From NCBI GenBank assembly GCA_009760855.2, contig WPIO01000035.1, positions 1,026,501 to 1,090,500 on the forward strand: a stretch of 64,000 nt of DNA, read 5' to 3'. Made by a program: the position numbers and the translations under genes. The notes under the pieces are model-generated. The model was given only the letters and a program-made list of their open reading frames with translations. It did not search any database and was not told the origin of the DNA. Source of the stretch: Cristatella mucedo (taxonomy: Eukaryota; Bryozoa; Phylactolaemata; Cristatellidae). Below, piece by piece: positions 42,195-54,133 of the stretch. Positions within the stretch are counted from its first letter, which is position 1. Each line of letters starts with the position of its first letter.

Positions 42195-42790
42195 AATTTA
42201 AAGTAATGTATCTCCGTCTGTAACTCCACAAAGACTACGTACGCAGGAGAGCTTTTTATAGAGCTCTCGCAGCCTAAGCGGCTTTTGGTACGCATTCTGT
42301 AGCCAACAGACTTCATCTCACACAACAAAGAGAAAGTTGGAAGCATAGCAGAGTCAGGAGAGCAGTTGAGGTGGTGAGTAGCATGAAAGTAGCAGCTCAG
42401 GTAGGCTGGAAAAGAATGAGCCATAGTCGATAGCTGAAGAAGCAGTCTTCTGAATGAAGCTTTTAAAATTTAGGCAGCTGTCAAAAACGACACCTAAATT
42501 TCGAGCACGTGGTGGTGGTCGCACGACGGCATCAACTATTAAAAGAGCAAAGCCTTCCAATCCAGACATACGGTTAGTGTGCCCTACGAGCAGCAGTTCG
42601 GTTTTGTCATTTAGCTTCAAGAAATTTTCCGGCATCCAGGATCGAATGTCGGCAAGGCAAGCATTCAGTTTATCAGTTGCTGCAGCAGATTTTGACGGTT
42701 TGAATCAAAAATACAGCTGTATCGTCAGAAAAAAGTTATATCCTAGTCTATAGGCCCTTATCACTTTTCTTAGAGTACAAATGCGGTAGC
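42195..42790 (-). mobile_element. LINE fragment of the second family in a DIS3L2-like intron
   Basis: The 3' end near 42200 matches that of the element at 22342 (GTAATGTATCTCCGTCTGTAA). Coding pieces hold PENFLKLND, ARNLGVVFDSCLNFKSFIQK and a C-terminus RTKSRLGCES. A large internal part between the thumb and the C-terminus is deleted. Confidence 0.8.
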
Positions 42791-42920
42791 TCACCTGTGA
42801 CTCAATTCATAATGTTTTGTCTGAAAATTGAAATGGACATCTTGCTGTAGGCTCAGACTTACTTTTGCTCGGTAGACTGGATAGACCTTAAAAAAATGGC
42901 CATTATTCGTCTGGCTTGAG

Positions 42921-43125
42921 ATTTTATACACATTTTACCTCACCCATCAGGCGGTACGCTGATCTGGTGGTTCACAGGCTACTTACTGCTGCACTTGGTT
43001 ACATTGCTGAGCCGAAAATTAGTGCTGATCAGTTACGATGGCAAACCAATCATTGTAACCTGCAATCGAACATCAAAAAACAAATGAATCGTATGGCAGA
43101 TGCGTACCCACAAGGTTACCGTGAG
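42921..43125 (+). CDS. DIS3L2: DIS3L2-like RNB-domain exon (third)
   Basis: An exon after a CTTGAG acceptor and before a GAG|GTAAGC donor. It reads [21 protein letters not shown], the signature of the RNB family that lines the RNA channel next to the active site. This is followed by [10 protein letters not shown] and a CN-containing helix like DIS3L2's QADHCN. It has 1 nt plus 68 codons. The preceding exon ends in phase 0 but this one needs two upstream bases, so about 50 residues (the CFSG/YALNVP region) are missing between them. Later exons, including the S1 end, were not found downstream. Confidence 0.8.
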
Positions 43126-45480
43126 GTAAGCTCAGACTGACAATTTCACAGAGTTTGCCACCTGTTCGCTAGGTGTATACTATAATACTGTGTATAATAT
43201 AATACTGTAATACTTTACTTACATGCATTTGCAGCTGCCACGTTGTTTTGACCATATGCCTATTGTATTTGTATGGCTTCGATTAGCTAATTGAGTAGTC
43301 TTGTAAGCTCTCGTCGCTTAGAGGAGAAGACAACTAATCATGAGTGTCTTTGCCTAACTGATGAATTATTTTCGTGATTGCACAATCATTTCTACCTAGA
43401 CTTACCTATTGCGATGCATGTGCCCTAATTTTTAAATCCCGATTTTATATAGGGCAATGAGTCAAAGATAATGCTATCGCACCCATTTATGCCGTAAAGT
43501 TGGGGGAAAGTTTGGGACGTGAACTTGTTCAGGGTCAGTGCCGTTAGAGGTAAAGGACTGCTGCTCGACCGCTCCATCTTACGCGTAAGGTGTACTAACT
43601 ATAATAAATAATTAAAACATTCAGAGTTTAGGTATAGCAGTTAGAGACCAGCCCTACAAGTGAATTTACTTAGGCCCAATCTAGTGATAATGCACAGTAC
43701 CCTAAAAGGACGACTCTAAGCTTCCTTGTCTTCATCTTCCTGAATGACATATGTGACAGACCCGAGCTGGCCAACCACGTCTCCAGAGCCTTCAGTCACA
43801 CAGGTCTTCAGCACTCTCCTTTAGCTTCGGTATAGAATCCTGAAACACTTAAACTCGAACGCTATTAGTACACGCAAAGAAAGCAGAGGAGCAAACCTCC
43901 ATGCACTGTCGCTAGTGATTGCTGCAAAGTGACAGCTTATCAAGTTTATCACTCAAGTCATATCAGATATTCAGTTGTGTTCGTTTCCTCCAGCTTGATG
44001 TTATTTCAAACGAAAACGTGCCATCATTGCCGAGATTTTCTAACTCAGCTTATGTACTTGTATCTTATTTACGTCACATACAAAAAACTGAAAATGGATC
44101 AATTCGTTTTGAATGCTGCTATTTGACCGGCGCTGCTGCCTTCATGATCAATTGATCCATCTGCATGTTTGCTCGTGAGTCATGGCTCGCATTTACGTTA
44201 TGCCTTTAAAATTTCAACCACACAAGTTGATTACTGAAGAGCCCAAAGCCAACCGACTGTCAGTAGCTTGGCTACGCCACGCTTCGGTAGTTGACACGAT
44301 GTGCACTCGAGTACGGACAACTGAGTCGCGGGTGTGACAAATTCTTTCCGAAAGCAGTACGGTTTTTCAGTTCCTCAAAAAATGCGTGCAACCAATGCGC
44401 TTGACCTCGCTCGGGGGGGGGAGGGAGGCATTCCTTATTTTTAAATATGGCCACCAGGGTTAGGAACGTGCTTAAAACTCGTGCTAGTCTCGAACGACTA
44501 ATCGTGGTGCATCGGCTTGCCTTTTTCTGAAAAGACCCACGCCGGCGGTGGCAGCAAGTTTTAGTTAAATATGTTCTCATTCTTACCCCTGGAAACGATA
44601 TGGGAATTGTGAAAATCGATAACACCAACAGGCAAGTGCTGGTACTAGTGCTGTGTGAGGTTTTCTGCTGTGGTTATGCTTGCCGCTAATTGGAAATGAA
44701 TGATTTTAAGAACTTAGATACTTGCAAACCTAGTGTTTGCTGCTGTTTATTAAGCACTGATATTTACCAAGCCACGATATTTTTAGAATGAAATTTGGAG
44801 GGTGTCCGTTGACAGCAATAGGAGTACGTTCAGCTGTTCTCCATACGTTACGAGACGCTCCACGAGTTCTATATGCTCCAAGCGCGTACGTTCCATGTGC
44901 TAAAGGACATCATCTGCTTCAACAAGGTCTCATCGGAAAGGCAATACAGACTATGCTTTTGGTTAGTGTTTTATCCACTCGCACAAAAAAAGTTAAAATA
45001 AAATCTTCTCGGAGAAATCTCTTGGTCGAATCACACTACTGACTGCTCGGGCGGCGTCGCGATGCCTGAAGTTAAGAAATCTGCCTGAACCATGCCTAGC
45101 AACGGCAAGGGGAGAGGCGCATGGCGGCGGGGATGATGGCTGCGGCCAAGCGCCGGCTTATCCAGCTGCTTTACCTCTTCTGAGCGGTGTAAGAAATGGA
45201 GCTTTCCGCCGATCCGGTATCTCAAAATAGATCAGATTTTGCTGATGAAATGCTAGATGCTAGATGAAAACACAAATGGCTTGAGCCGTTCTACAGCCGA
45301 TTGTCCTTCGCTGGTACAGGTCAAGCCAGCATTGAAACCTGCCATCCTGGCAAAGTAGTTCCCAACAAGCTCGGTAGGCAGATGACCTGCTTCCCTTATT
45401 GATAGGCTTTAGAGGAGCTGCTATTGTAGTCTGATGGTATGCCACCGCTTGGCTGCCGCACGCTGGTCCGGCTCCGAGTG
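43126..45480. other. No gene recognised
   Basis: Intron or intergenic sequence. A plus-strand frame (44788-45042) has an acceptor-like TTTTTAG just before it and a GTTAGT after CTTTTG at 44960, but no family is recognised, so it is not called a gene. A G-run lies near 44412. Confidence 0.35.
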
Positions 45481-47279
45481 GCTCGGACACAGGCCGGTTT
45501 TAGTCCTCCGCTAACCCGCCGGTGAACTATTGTTGGATGTATCGTTGGGGTGGGCCGGTGCAGCTGTTGGATGTATCGTCGGGACGGGCCGGCGCGCAGC
45601 TGTGGTCCAGGAGCTGGACTCCACCAGGCGAGAAGGGCGAAGGGAGTCGCACTTCCCTCTGTTCCGTGCGTTTTGAAATAAACTGGTGGCGCTGGTCGTC
45701 GGCTGGCGTTCTGTCCTGTGCGTGAATGCTGCCAAACTACAGCTAATACTAAAAGAGTTGCTCGCAGGTCATTCTCCCTTCTTCCCTAAAACAACTCGAA
45801 ATCGGATAGCTACTGATGTCTTACATTTTCTTCATTCTAGCTAGGGATCCAAAGTTGTAACTGCTTTGGTCTTTATCTTCTACTGCAGTGCTGCCGCTTA
45901 GTCCGCGTTCTGTTCTTGGCCGAATATCGCTAAGCATTAAAAAAAATTGTAACGCCAAAGGCTCGGCGGAGTAGGCGCAACCGGCCGCGTACCTGGCGGC
46001 ATAGCCTACGGCCGAATAGGGTTCGGCGCGCAGATCGCCGCGGATAATTGTTTCGGGAGCTGATCTACTGACTGTTACTAAGGGGTCGTGAGTTCGCGGC
46101 GTGAATTGGAAAGAGACTCGCGAATAGGGGATTTTACTGAGCTTTATTCGCAAGCGCACAATGTCGCTACACGTATAGCGCAATTTTATCCTCCACGCGC
46201 TTCTCAGGCTCACAACTGCACAAGCACTCTTGCCGGAGAAATACGTCCGCAAACTGAGGCTGCCTACATCAATAGTGGGGGACAACCCAAATAGATGGAG
46301 GAGCCCGAATAACCAGAACCCAAACCCTGACTGGCGAACCAGGGCTCCGCTTCCACCGTTTATGTAGGAATACCTCACACACTGCACCGAACTACTTCTG
46401 GTTCGCCACGGCAAATCTCTATGCCAGGGACCACGATCGCGAAACCGCACAAAACACAAACACAAAATAAGAGCCACGGGCGCTGTACGACCGTATTCAG
46501 CGGTGTCCACCGAATCCTCCTGGCGCTGCCTCGCTCTGTCCCGTCAATCGCCGGCGAACAGCCTGCCCTCCTCCGTCGCTTTCAGAGAAAATGAGTCCGG
46601 AAACTACCGGCGACGGCGTCAAAACAAAGTCAAAGAAAGAGCCCTGAGTGAAAGTAGCACTACTCTTATATCTAGCGTTGAGATAATGGGGAGCTTAGCG
46701 ATGTACCCAGGCTAGGTTCGGTTGGCCAGGACCGGATGGCTTTAATGAGGGTAAGGGTCACCGGCTAGGCTGGGGTCGGACCTACGGCACGTGCGGTGAC
46801 GTGAGGTCACCGGGGCTTTTGGGTAGGAGAAGTTGGCCGACTAAGTCGCGGTATTGGAGACTCCCGGTCTCGCCGAGTTATGCACCTGGATGGTTGCGGG
46901 GCTGGATAGCACGCTCGTTGTTGAGACTTGCATACTCCGCGTTCCCCGCGTAGCGTGTTCGTAACCCCCCCGTGTGTTGGGGTCTTTCGGCGGAGGCTCT
47001 CGACTGTTGTGGACGTCTGCTCCATCTATCCCAGAATACTCAGCTAGCCGGGTCTTGTATGGCGTATGCTTGTACTGGTGGGACGGATGCCGGTGACGGT
47101 GTGACGGTGGAAGCCGACTGACCAACTAACACGTTTGTTCGCACTTGCTGCGTCGTCTTGCGCCTCCATAGTGTACTGTGTATAGGACCTTTCCTGTAGA
47201 CTTGTTTAGTTCCCCTGTTGTTGTTAGCGCATGCGTTATTATAAAGAGGTTTAACCTGACGGCCGCTCGTCTTACCCTA
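45481..47279. other. CpG-rich sequence, possibly LTR-derived
   Basis: Contains an imperfect direct duplication at 45528-45600 (GTTGGATGTATCGT twice) and an AATAAA near 45677. A stretch at about 47180-47275, with TTATTATAAAGAGG, could be the end of an LTR just upstream of the gag remnant. Pair partners were not found, so no LTR is called. Confidence 0.3.
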
Positions 47280-47639
47280 GCTCAGCGGCATGGCGAGCGG
47301 CAGCGTGGCCGGGGTATAGCGGGGTTTGGTGGTAACTAGCCTCTGACCCCTGGAACTCGGTGCCGTAGGCCATAACGGTAAAGAATTAGCACAGACACTC
47401 GCCGGCCGGATGAGCAACCCCGTCCAGCTTGAATGCCGAAAAGGTTCTAGACGGTTCTTTTTGGACAGAGTTATGGCCGAAGTTGACAGGCCAGCCAGCA
47501 TCAACTAGCCGCTCCTGCAGATAGCAGACCAATTCTAACAAAAAGCCGAATCGCCACAGCTGGTCCCAGAGCTTCCAGGCTCTCGCTTAAGCTTTTGCTA
47601 TTTCACCACACAGGTGCTCCTCTCTGGCTCACTGCTTAA

Positions 47640-48250
47640 GGGCAAAGGATGTTGACCCCGCCTCAAAGTTCTTGTCCGCGCTAAAAATTGAGCTGGCGCT
47701 GCCTCACGATTGAGGCATATTGCACCAGCGGAAATGTGTGTTACTGGGAAGTTGCCGGTTTGGGAATATTCAGTACGGTGCGCCATTTGACTCGTTTCTG
47801 TCGGCGCTACACTCATGCGACACTGTGTAATTTTAAGGACCCGGATCGTATGATCGGAGACAAAGTGATGTTCAGCGTAGAGCACCCGGTGCAAGAACTG
47901 CTTGTACGCGAATTTGTGCTAGCACTGCAGGCGGCAACTGATATTTGCCACTCGTTCCAAACCACTCGCAAAGCGGCGAATGAAATGTCCAGTCAGGCTT
48001 CGAGCATTCAGAACCTACTAGCCACATTGAGTTGGACAGCCGCAACGTCGACAGCAGTTTTCGCCTGACATTCGATGATCGCAGAAAACCGGATGCTGCT
48101 ACGCCCGGACCGAAGGTGCTAGATTGTCAGAAAATCGGTCGGAGTTGCAGAGAATGGCGAGCCGATTGCCCTGCTCAAGGACGCCGCTGCCACAAGTGCG
48201 ATGGGTGGTCTTCACCATTTCAGTCGGCAGTGCCAGGCTAGACTGCACAA
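47640..48250 (+). pseudogene. Gypsy-type gag remnant with a broken zinc knuckle
   Basis: The frame at 47688-48068 carries FKDPDRMIGDKVMFSVEHPVQ, then ELLVRE and a helix with A-x-x-ICHSFQTTRKAANEM. This is the RD-x-x-V-x-G....L-x-RE-x-L....A-x-x-IC pattern of one gypsy Gag group. About 100 bp on, CPAQGRRCHKC followed in a shifted frame by LHHFSRQC completes a CX2CX4HX4C zinc knuckle. The stops and frame change show it is dead. No RT or integrase follows, as a LINE begins at about 48730. Confidence 0.6.
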
Positions 48251-48729
48251 TGTACAGGGAGGCGACGACGACTTGCGGATGATGATGACACGCTGCAAAC
48301 ATTTTCGGTAAAAGGTAACAGTGAGTGGTCAGAACGCTTGCATCACAGCTTTGATGTTGGTAAACATTACAAAAGTATGCTTCCAGCTACGCACTGGCAC
48401 TTGAGTCAACACAACTAATTGACGGTTTGTCCAGAAACATCAGAATACCGGTACCTCACAACGCCTTACATCTTGGGACGGCGGCTCTGTGGTTCCAGTC
48501 GGGACAACCGACCCTCTTCGACGAACCCGAAGGCAGGTACCACGACTGTCGTGCCGTTCGTCATTGTGTCCGACGGCTTTATATGGTGCTTGCTTAACGC
48601 AAGGGTCATTCAAGCCAGGTGACTAATAATCGTGCACTCTTACCCCTTCATCGCCCAAGACGACTGGTGAGAACAAACTGTAGACCTCATGGCCACAGTC
48701 CTACTTCTATGATGAACACATGTGCTGCT
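48251..48729 (+). other. Possible protease-region remnant of an LTR element
   Basis: This follows the gag remnant and precedes the LINE. A 67-codon frame (48419-48622) has no clear motif. The position suggests decayed protease/linker sequence, but nothing direct proves it. Confidence 0.25.
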
Positions 48730-50605
48730 GTTGCCATGCAGAACTAACATAATAAATATGTCATTAGCCTCAGGTCATGTCGCCCCACCTTTCGAAAAGG
48801 CGGTAGTCAGGCCACTAATTAAGAAAGTGACACTAGATCAAGAGAACTCGAGGACAACTTCTGCTCAGTCTCCCTTTCTCTGTTCCTATCAAAGAAGCAG
48901 GAACGAGTTGTTGTTGCTGACCAGGTGAACTTTTTTTTATTGATACTTAAGACATATAAAAAAAGTTTCTAGTCTGGTCTTAGAACTAATCACTAAAGAG
49001 TCAGCAATACTTCTGGAGTATTACAACCTTCTTAGGAATGCAGACTTAGGTAAGTCTCTCTGCTTAATTTGGTTGATCATTTGGTTACGTTTGATCCGCT
49101 CGCATCTCGCTGGTACATCACTAGCACTGCACTGCAATGGTTCGCGTCTTACCTCAGAGGGAGACTCCAGGCTATTTATGTGAATGGAAAAGATTATCCG
49201 ATGAATTACTCAAGTAAGGGTTACCTCAGGGTCTGTGTTTAGTCAGCTTCTCTGTATTGTGTACTTTTCTTGACGATATGATCGCCAAGCACAATCCATT
49301 AGGCAGATGACACTAAGTTGTACCTTTCCCTTTAACCCTCATAGCGGCCCTCTATCATATATGGCTGACATCCACACACATGGTAGAAAATTCACTCCAA
49401 CTGAATGACGATAAATCCAAATTACCGGTTATGGGGGAACTAAATGTGACTCGGAAATTGGACGATTCAACGTTCAAAATTGGCTCAGCCAGCACATCTC
49501 CGTTGCATCTGCACGAAATCCAGGTGTCCAGCTTCAAAGTGACCTTTCACCCTCAGGGCTCCGTTCTGGGTCCGGTTCTTTTCATGGTTTATACTTTGCC
49601 TCTAGTGGATGTGATCACAAAGTTCAATCTAGGCTTTCACTTCTATGCGGATGACACTCAGTTGTACCTTTGCTTTGATCTCTCCCAGCCTTCAAGCACC
49701 TCAAATTCTCTCAACTCCCTTACTGCATGTATTGATGACGTCCGTGCACGGATGGCAGCAAATTTTCTTTAAAATAAACGATGATACAACAGCTCGAAAT
49801 CTAGGTGTCATGTTCCAAAGTGATCTCTCGTTAGACGACCAAATCAGCTCCACAATCAAATCTGCCTACTTTCAGCTACATAACATTGCTAAAATTTGTG
49901 CTTGTTTTGATCAGGATACCACGTCTAAGTTAGTCCTTGCATTCTTGACATCCCGTCTCGACTTCTGCAACTCACTGCTTACTCGCCTACCGGCATGTTC
50001 GATCAGGTGATTGCAGCTGGTGCAAAACTCTGCAGCTAGGCTTGTCTGTCGTGAGCGTCGCAGTTGCCACATCACACCACTTCTCGCCGACCTGCACTGG
50101 CTCCCAGTCAAGCAACGGATCGACTTCAAGGTTTGGTCGCTCACTTTTAGGTCACTTCATTCTTTGGCTCCAGCCTATCTCTCAGATTTACTCCCCCACC
50201 AAGCCAAGCATCGTACCACCAACTTTTCGGAATCCCACAGTTTACCAATACCTAATACCAACCTAAAATCCTTTGGAGACCGTGCATTTAGTTTGCATGC
50301 TCCGAAACCTGGAACTCACTCCCGACTTGCGTCAGAACATCCCCTGACCTGACCACATTTAAAAAGAACTTTAAAACACCTATTTAGGACAGCATTTAGT
50401 GGGTCCCTGTGACTCGTCCTTCCTGTGCTTATGCGTGCTGACCCTGTGCATGTCACCCCTAACCACATTATTCATAATGTTTGTTTATTAAGCATGATAT
50501 TACTCTCCATTCATTTCCCTTTGCAGAAAATGTAAAGCGCCTAGAAAGAGATTGAGTTCTCTGAGGGCGCTTTATCAAGTGCATTATTATTATTATTATT
50601 AAGTT
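48730..50605 (+). mobile_element. Longest plus-strand L2-like LINE copy
   Basis: It starts near 48730 with the RT finger segment (NMSLASGHVAPPFEKAVVRPL). It passes through a broken palm, with [16 protein letters not shown] and [12 protein letters not shown] at 49560-49670. It then gives [47 protein letters not shown] and LKSFGDRAF. It ends with the 3' consensus and an (ATT)n tail at 50587-50603. At least four frame breaks and a duplicated LNDDK region (49380-49500) show decay. It is the best guide to the family's order in this window. Confidence 0.85.
49380..49772 (+). pseudogene. Reverse transcriptase fragment of the plus-strand LINE
   Basis: A 130-codon frame begins with the post-palm segment [10 protein letters not shown] and KIGSASTSP and then runs directly into GSVLGPVLF and [12 protein letters not shown]. 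The order is reversed relative to a normal RT, so the fragment is rearranged: a thumb piece was joined ahead of a palm piece. The YADD active site itself is intact. Confidence 0.75.
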
Positions 50606-51000
50606 CCTAGTTATGAGCAAACCAAGTGTGATTCAGAAATTGGAAAGGCTGACGCTCTAAACCGGCTCTGTCAACTTGTATCCTGTTGAATCTGTACTTT
50701 CAGCTGCATAACATTGCTAAAATTCGGGCTTGCTTAGATAAGGATACCGCGTCTAAGTTGGTCCATGCATTCGTGACATCCCGTCTTGACTTCTGTAACT
50801 CACTGCTTGTAACTTTCTTAAGCTCACTGCTTGCTGGCCGACCGGCATGTGCAATCAGGCTCTTACAGCTGGTGTAACATACTGCAGCTAGGCTTGTCTG
50901 TCGTGAGCGTCTCAGTTGCCACATCTCAACACTTTTCGTCGACCAGCACTGGCTCCCAGTCAGGCAACGCATCGCCTTCAAGGCATGCTGCTTATTCTGT
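50606..51000 (+). mobile_element. Second plus-strand L2-like fragment
   Basis: Begins right after the tail of the previous copy with a KPSVIQKLERLTL-type segment and continues with the thumb (YFQLHNIAKIRACLDKDTASK). It contains a 30-bp local duplication (AACTCACTGCTTG... at 50788 and 50824). It stops before the ANKS1-like exon. Confidence 0.75.
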
Positions 51001-51079
51001 ATAACCTGTTATATGAAACACGTACCCTGGCATAAGTTGTTGCCTTGACCGACATTGCTCCATATTAAGCTTTTTTCAG

Positions 51080-51236
51080 GCCTATAGTAGAGTTGCTTCT
51101 ACGAAATGGTGCTCCCGTCAATCTGACCGATAACAAAGGATGTAGCCCACTTCATCTCGCTGCTTGGAATGGTAACAATGACATTGCATATGCTCTCATT
51201 ACTTCTTGTACGATGGCTCCTGACATCAATGCCAAG
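51080..51236 (+). CDS. ANKS1: Ankyrin-repeat exon of an ANKS1-like protein
   Basis: A 157-nt exon (1 nt plus 52 codons) lies between a GCTTTTTTCAG acceptor and a GCCAAG|GTGAAT donor. It reads VELLLRNGAPVNLTDNKGCS, then PLHLAAWNGNNDIAYALI. The N-x-x-D-x-KG-x-x-PLHLAAW-G ankyrin consensus matches the second ankyrin repeat of ANKS1A/ANKS1B (Odin/AIDA-1), in which D-NKG, PLHLAAWKG and a following long helix-loop are conserved. These are cytoplasmic adaptors binding receptor tyrosine kinases through a PTB domain. Other exons were not recognised, so introns are long or this copy is isolated. It is embedded between LINE fragments on the same strand. Confidence 0.65.
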
Positions 51237-51239
51237 GTG

Positions 51240-52190
51240 AATACTGAAACTTAAGGTTTTGTCGCTTACCTTTAGGTCCCTTTAATCGCTGGCTCCAGCC
51301 TACCTATCAGATCTACTCCCCAGCCCGGCCAAGCATCGTACCACTAGCTTTTCGGAATATAATCGTTTACCTATAACTCGTACAAACCTCAAATTCTTTG
51401 GAGACATTTATGTTCACTTAGCTCGTATGCTCCCACAGCCAGGAACTCCCTCCTGACTTGCGTCAGAACATCCCTGACTTGACCACATATACAAACGCAC
51501 CTACATATGACAGCATTTAGTTGGCCCCTGCAAGTTCGTGCTGACCCTGTGCCTGTCAACCCTAGCCACGTTATTCATGTTGCTTATCAAGCATGATAAC
51601 ACTCACCACCGATCGTGTTTTCTTTGCAGCAAATGTAAAGCTCCTAGAAAAGAGATTTGAGTTCTCTGAGGACATTCTATCAAGTATTTTTATAATTATT
51701 ATTACTTCACTAGAGGATCACGTCAGCTCTACAGTCGTTTACTTTCAGCTACATAGCAGTGCTAAAACTCTGGGCTCTGGACTCCCGGCTTGCTTAGACG
51801 AGGATAATAAATCCAAATTAGTTGTAAATCGTCTGACTTCTATCGGCAAATTTAGCTATGCTTTGTCGAACGATTAATCCTTGGAGACTGCGCCTTTGGT
51901 TCGTATTTCTTAAAGTCTGGAGCTCACTTCCGACTGACGTCCCGATGTATCCTGACGACATTAAAAAAGCTTAAAAAATCCACCAAATTATTAAAGCATT
52001 TAGTAGGTCCTGGTGATTTGTATATTGTGTGCATATGTGTGCTGACACTGTGCATGCTGCGACTAAACAACTTTGCATGCTAGCTCTGTGCATGTCATAA
52101 TAATGTTTATCCTTGTTGACACCGTGCATGCTACCGGTAACCATTTGATCATGCTTCCCTTTACACCGAATAGGAAATAAAGATCGTTAC
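51240..52190 (+). mobile_element. Two diverged plus-strand L2-like fragments
   Basis: The first, about 51250-51715, covers the C-terminal coding end (LAPAYLSDLL-like, SLAPA) and the 3' end with a short TAATTATTATTA tail. The second, about 51705-52190, restarts in the thumb (STVVYFQLHSSAKT) and fades towards the 3' end. Both are non-functional and more diverged than the neighbours. Confidence 0.65.
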
Positions 52191-52389
52191 AGGTAATCGC
52201 ATTTCAGTGCCTTCGGTAAGATAAACCCACACAAGTGCAATAGAACAATCTAAATAAAGAATAGTACACGTCATACTTTACTGCTTTTATTCCTCATTTC
52301 TAACAATGTTCATGGACTGTCCGACAAACATTTACTCGACTTCGCTCTCAGTAGCGGGTGTACTTTAGGGCGATTTTGGGTCATACAAT

Positions 52390-52453
52390 CTAGTCATCTT
52401 GAGTTGCTGGTGCAACCGTGACTCCACGTCGTATTTGACCCCAGCCGATCAAT
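52390..52453 (-). CDS. EIF2S3: eIF2 gamma last coding exon
   Basis: Encodes [20 protein letters not shown] and a TAG stop, the conserved C-terminus of domain III. The acceptor is TTTTTAG. One base completes the arginine codon begun in the preceding exon. Confidence 0.93.
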
Positions 52454-54070
52454 CTAAAAATAAAACATAATGCAATTACAAGGACTTCACCCAAGCAATC
52501 GCTGACATCGGCGGTTTGCTGCTCTCCTATACAGCAAAAGTAACTGAAAACACTAAAGTTTAAAGTTTCAACATCTATGAACGACTTCAGCTTTAATGCT
52601 ATTTGTTCGTAAGAACATACGACATGTTCTTCTACTGGCTTCATAAACCTGCTAACGCTTAATAATAATAGTTTACATTTACACAGCGCCCCCAGAGAAC
52701 ATAATCTCTTTTAAATCTGCCTACTTTCAGATACATAACATTGCTAACATTTGGACTTGTTTAGATAAGGATACCACGTCTAAGTTGGTCCATGCATTTA
52801 TGAGATCCCGTCTTGACTTCTGTAACTCACTGCTTGCTGGTCTCCCGGCATGTGCGATCAGGCGATTATAGCTGGTGCAAAACTCCGCAGCTAGGCTTGT
52901 CTGTCGTGAGCGTCGCAGTTGCCACATCACCACTTCTCGCCGTCCTGCACTGGCTCCCAGTCAAGAAACGGATCGACTTCAAGGTTTGGTCGTTCACTTT
53001 TAGGTCACTTCACTCTTTGGCTCCAGCATATTTCTCAGATCTACTCCCCACCAGGCCAAGCATCGTACCACCAACTTTTCGGAATCCAACAGTTCACCAA
53101 TACCTCATACAAACCTCAAATCCTTTGGAGACCGTGCATTTAGTTCGTATGCTCCCAAAGCCTGGAACTCCCTCCCGACTTGCGTCAGAACATCCCTTGA
53201 CTTAACCACAATTAAAAAGAACTTAAAAACATACCTATTTAGGACAGCAATTAGTGGGTCTCTGTGACTCGTCCTTCATGTGCTTATGCGTGCTGACCCT
53301 ATGCATGCTGCAAATAACCTCATCTGCATGCTGACCCTGTGCATGTCACCCCTAACCATGTTATTAAAATTGTTTGTTTATCAAGCATGATATTACTCTC
53401 CATTCAATTGCATTTCCCTTTGCAGCAAATGTAAAGCGCCTAGAAAGAGATTGAGTTCTCTGAGGGCACTTTATCAAGTGCATTATTATTATTATTACTT
53501 TTATCTAGAGAAGCTACAGCTATTCACATATCGGCTGGTTAGAGATACAACTGTATCCAACTGAGCTTTTATGACTGGGGATAGAAATAACGACAAGCTC
53601 AATAGATTAAGAGAATGATATCCGGCTAATAAGAAAATTACCGTTTTGCACAACAGTAATGAGCGCGGCCCTTGATTGTCAATCGTAAGAGCTCTTAGTT
53701 GAAACAGCAAAATTATGTATAGAAGGAATAGTGAAAATGCATTTTTAAACATGGCACCAAAATCAACACATTTGGGGTCTGCAGAAACGCCAACTACCAG
53801 TCCCGTGTAAAGGCTGGACTGGAGAACATCTGCTGGTTAATAATTCTTTTGGTTGCTTGGGCGTAGGCCCAAATAAGTCCATTAATTAAACATAAACAGC
53901 AACTTTCTAAACAACTCAGGCTGTGGATATCCACAGCCTGAGTTGTTTAGATTGTTGATATATATATAGATGTTTATATATTGATATATTATGATATATA
54001 GCCTGCATATATATATATAGCCTGCATATATATATATATATAGCCTGCATATATATATATATATATAGCC

Positions 54071-54133
<63 letters not shown>

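Noticed and set aside
44788-45042. Plus-strand frame with an acceptor-like and donor-like boundary
   Set aside because: No family recognised and no flanking exons; the signals are too weak to call an exon.
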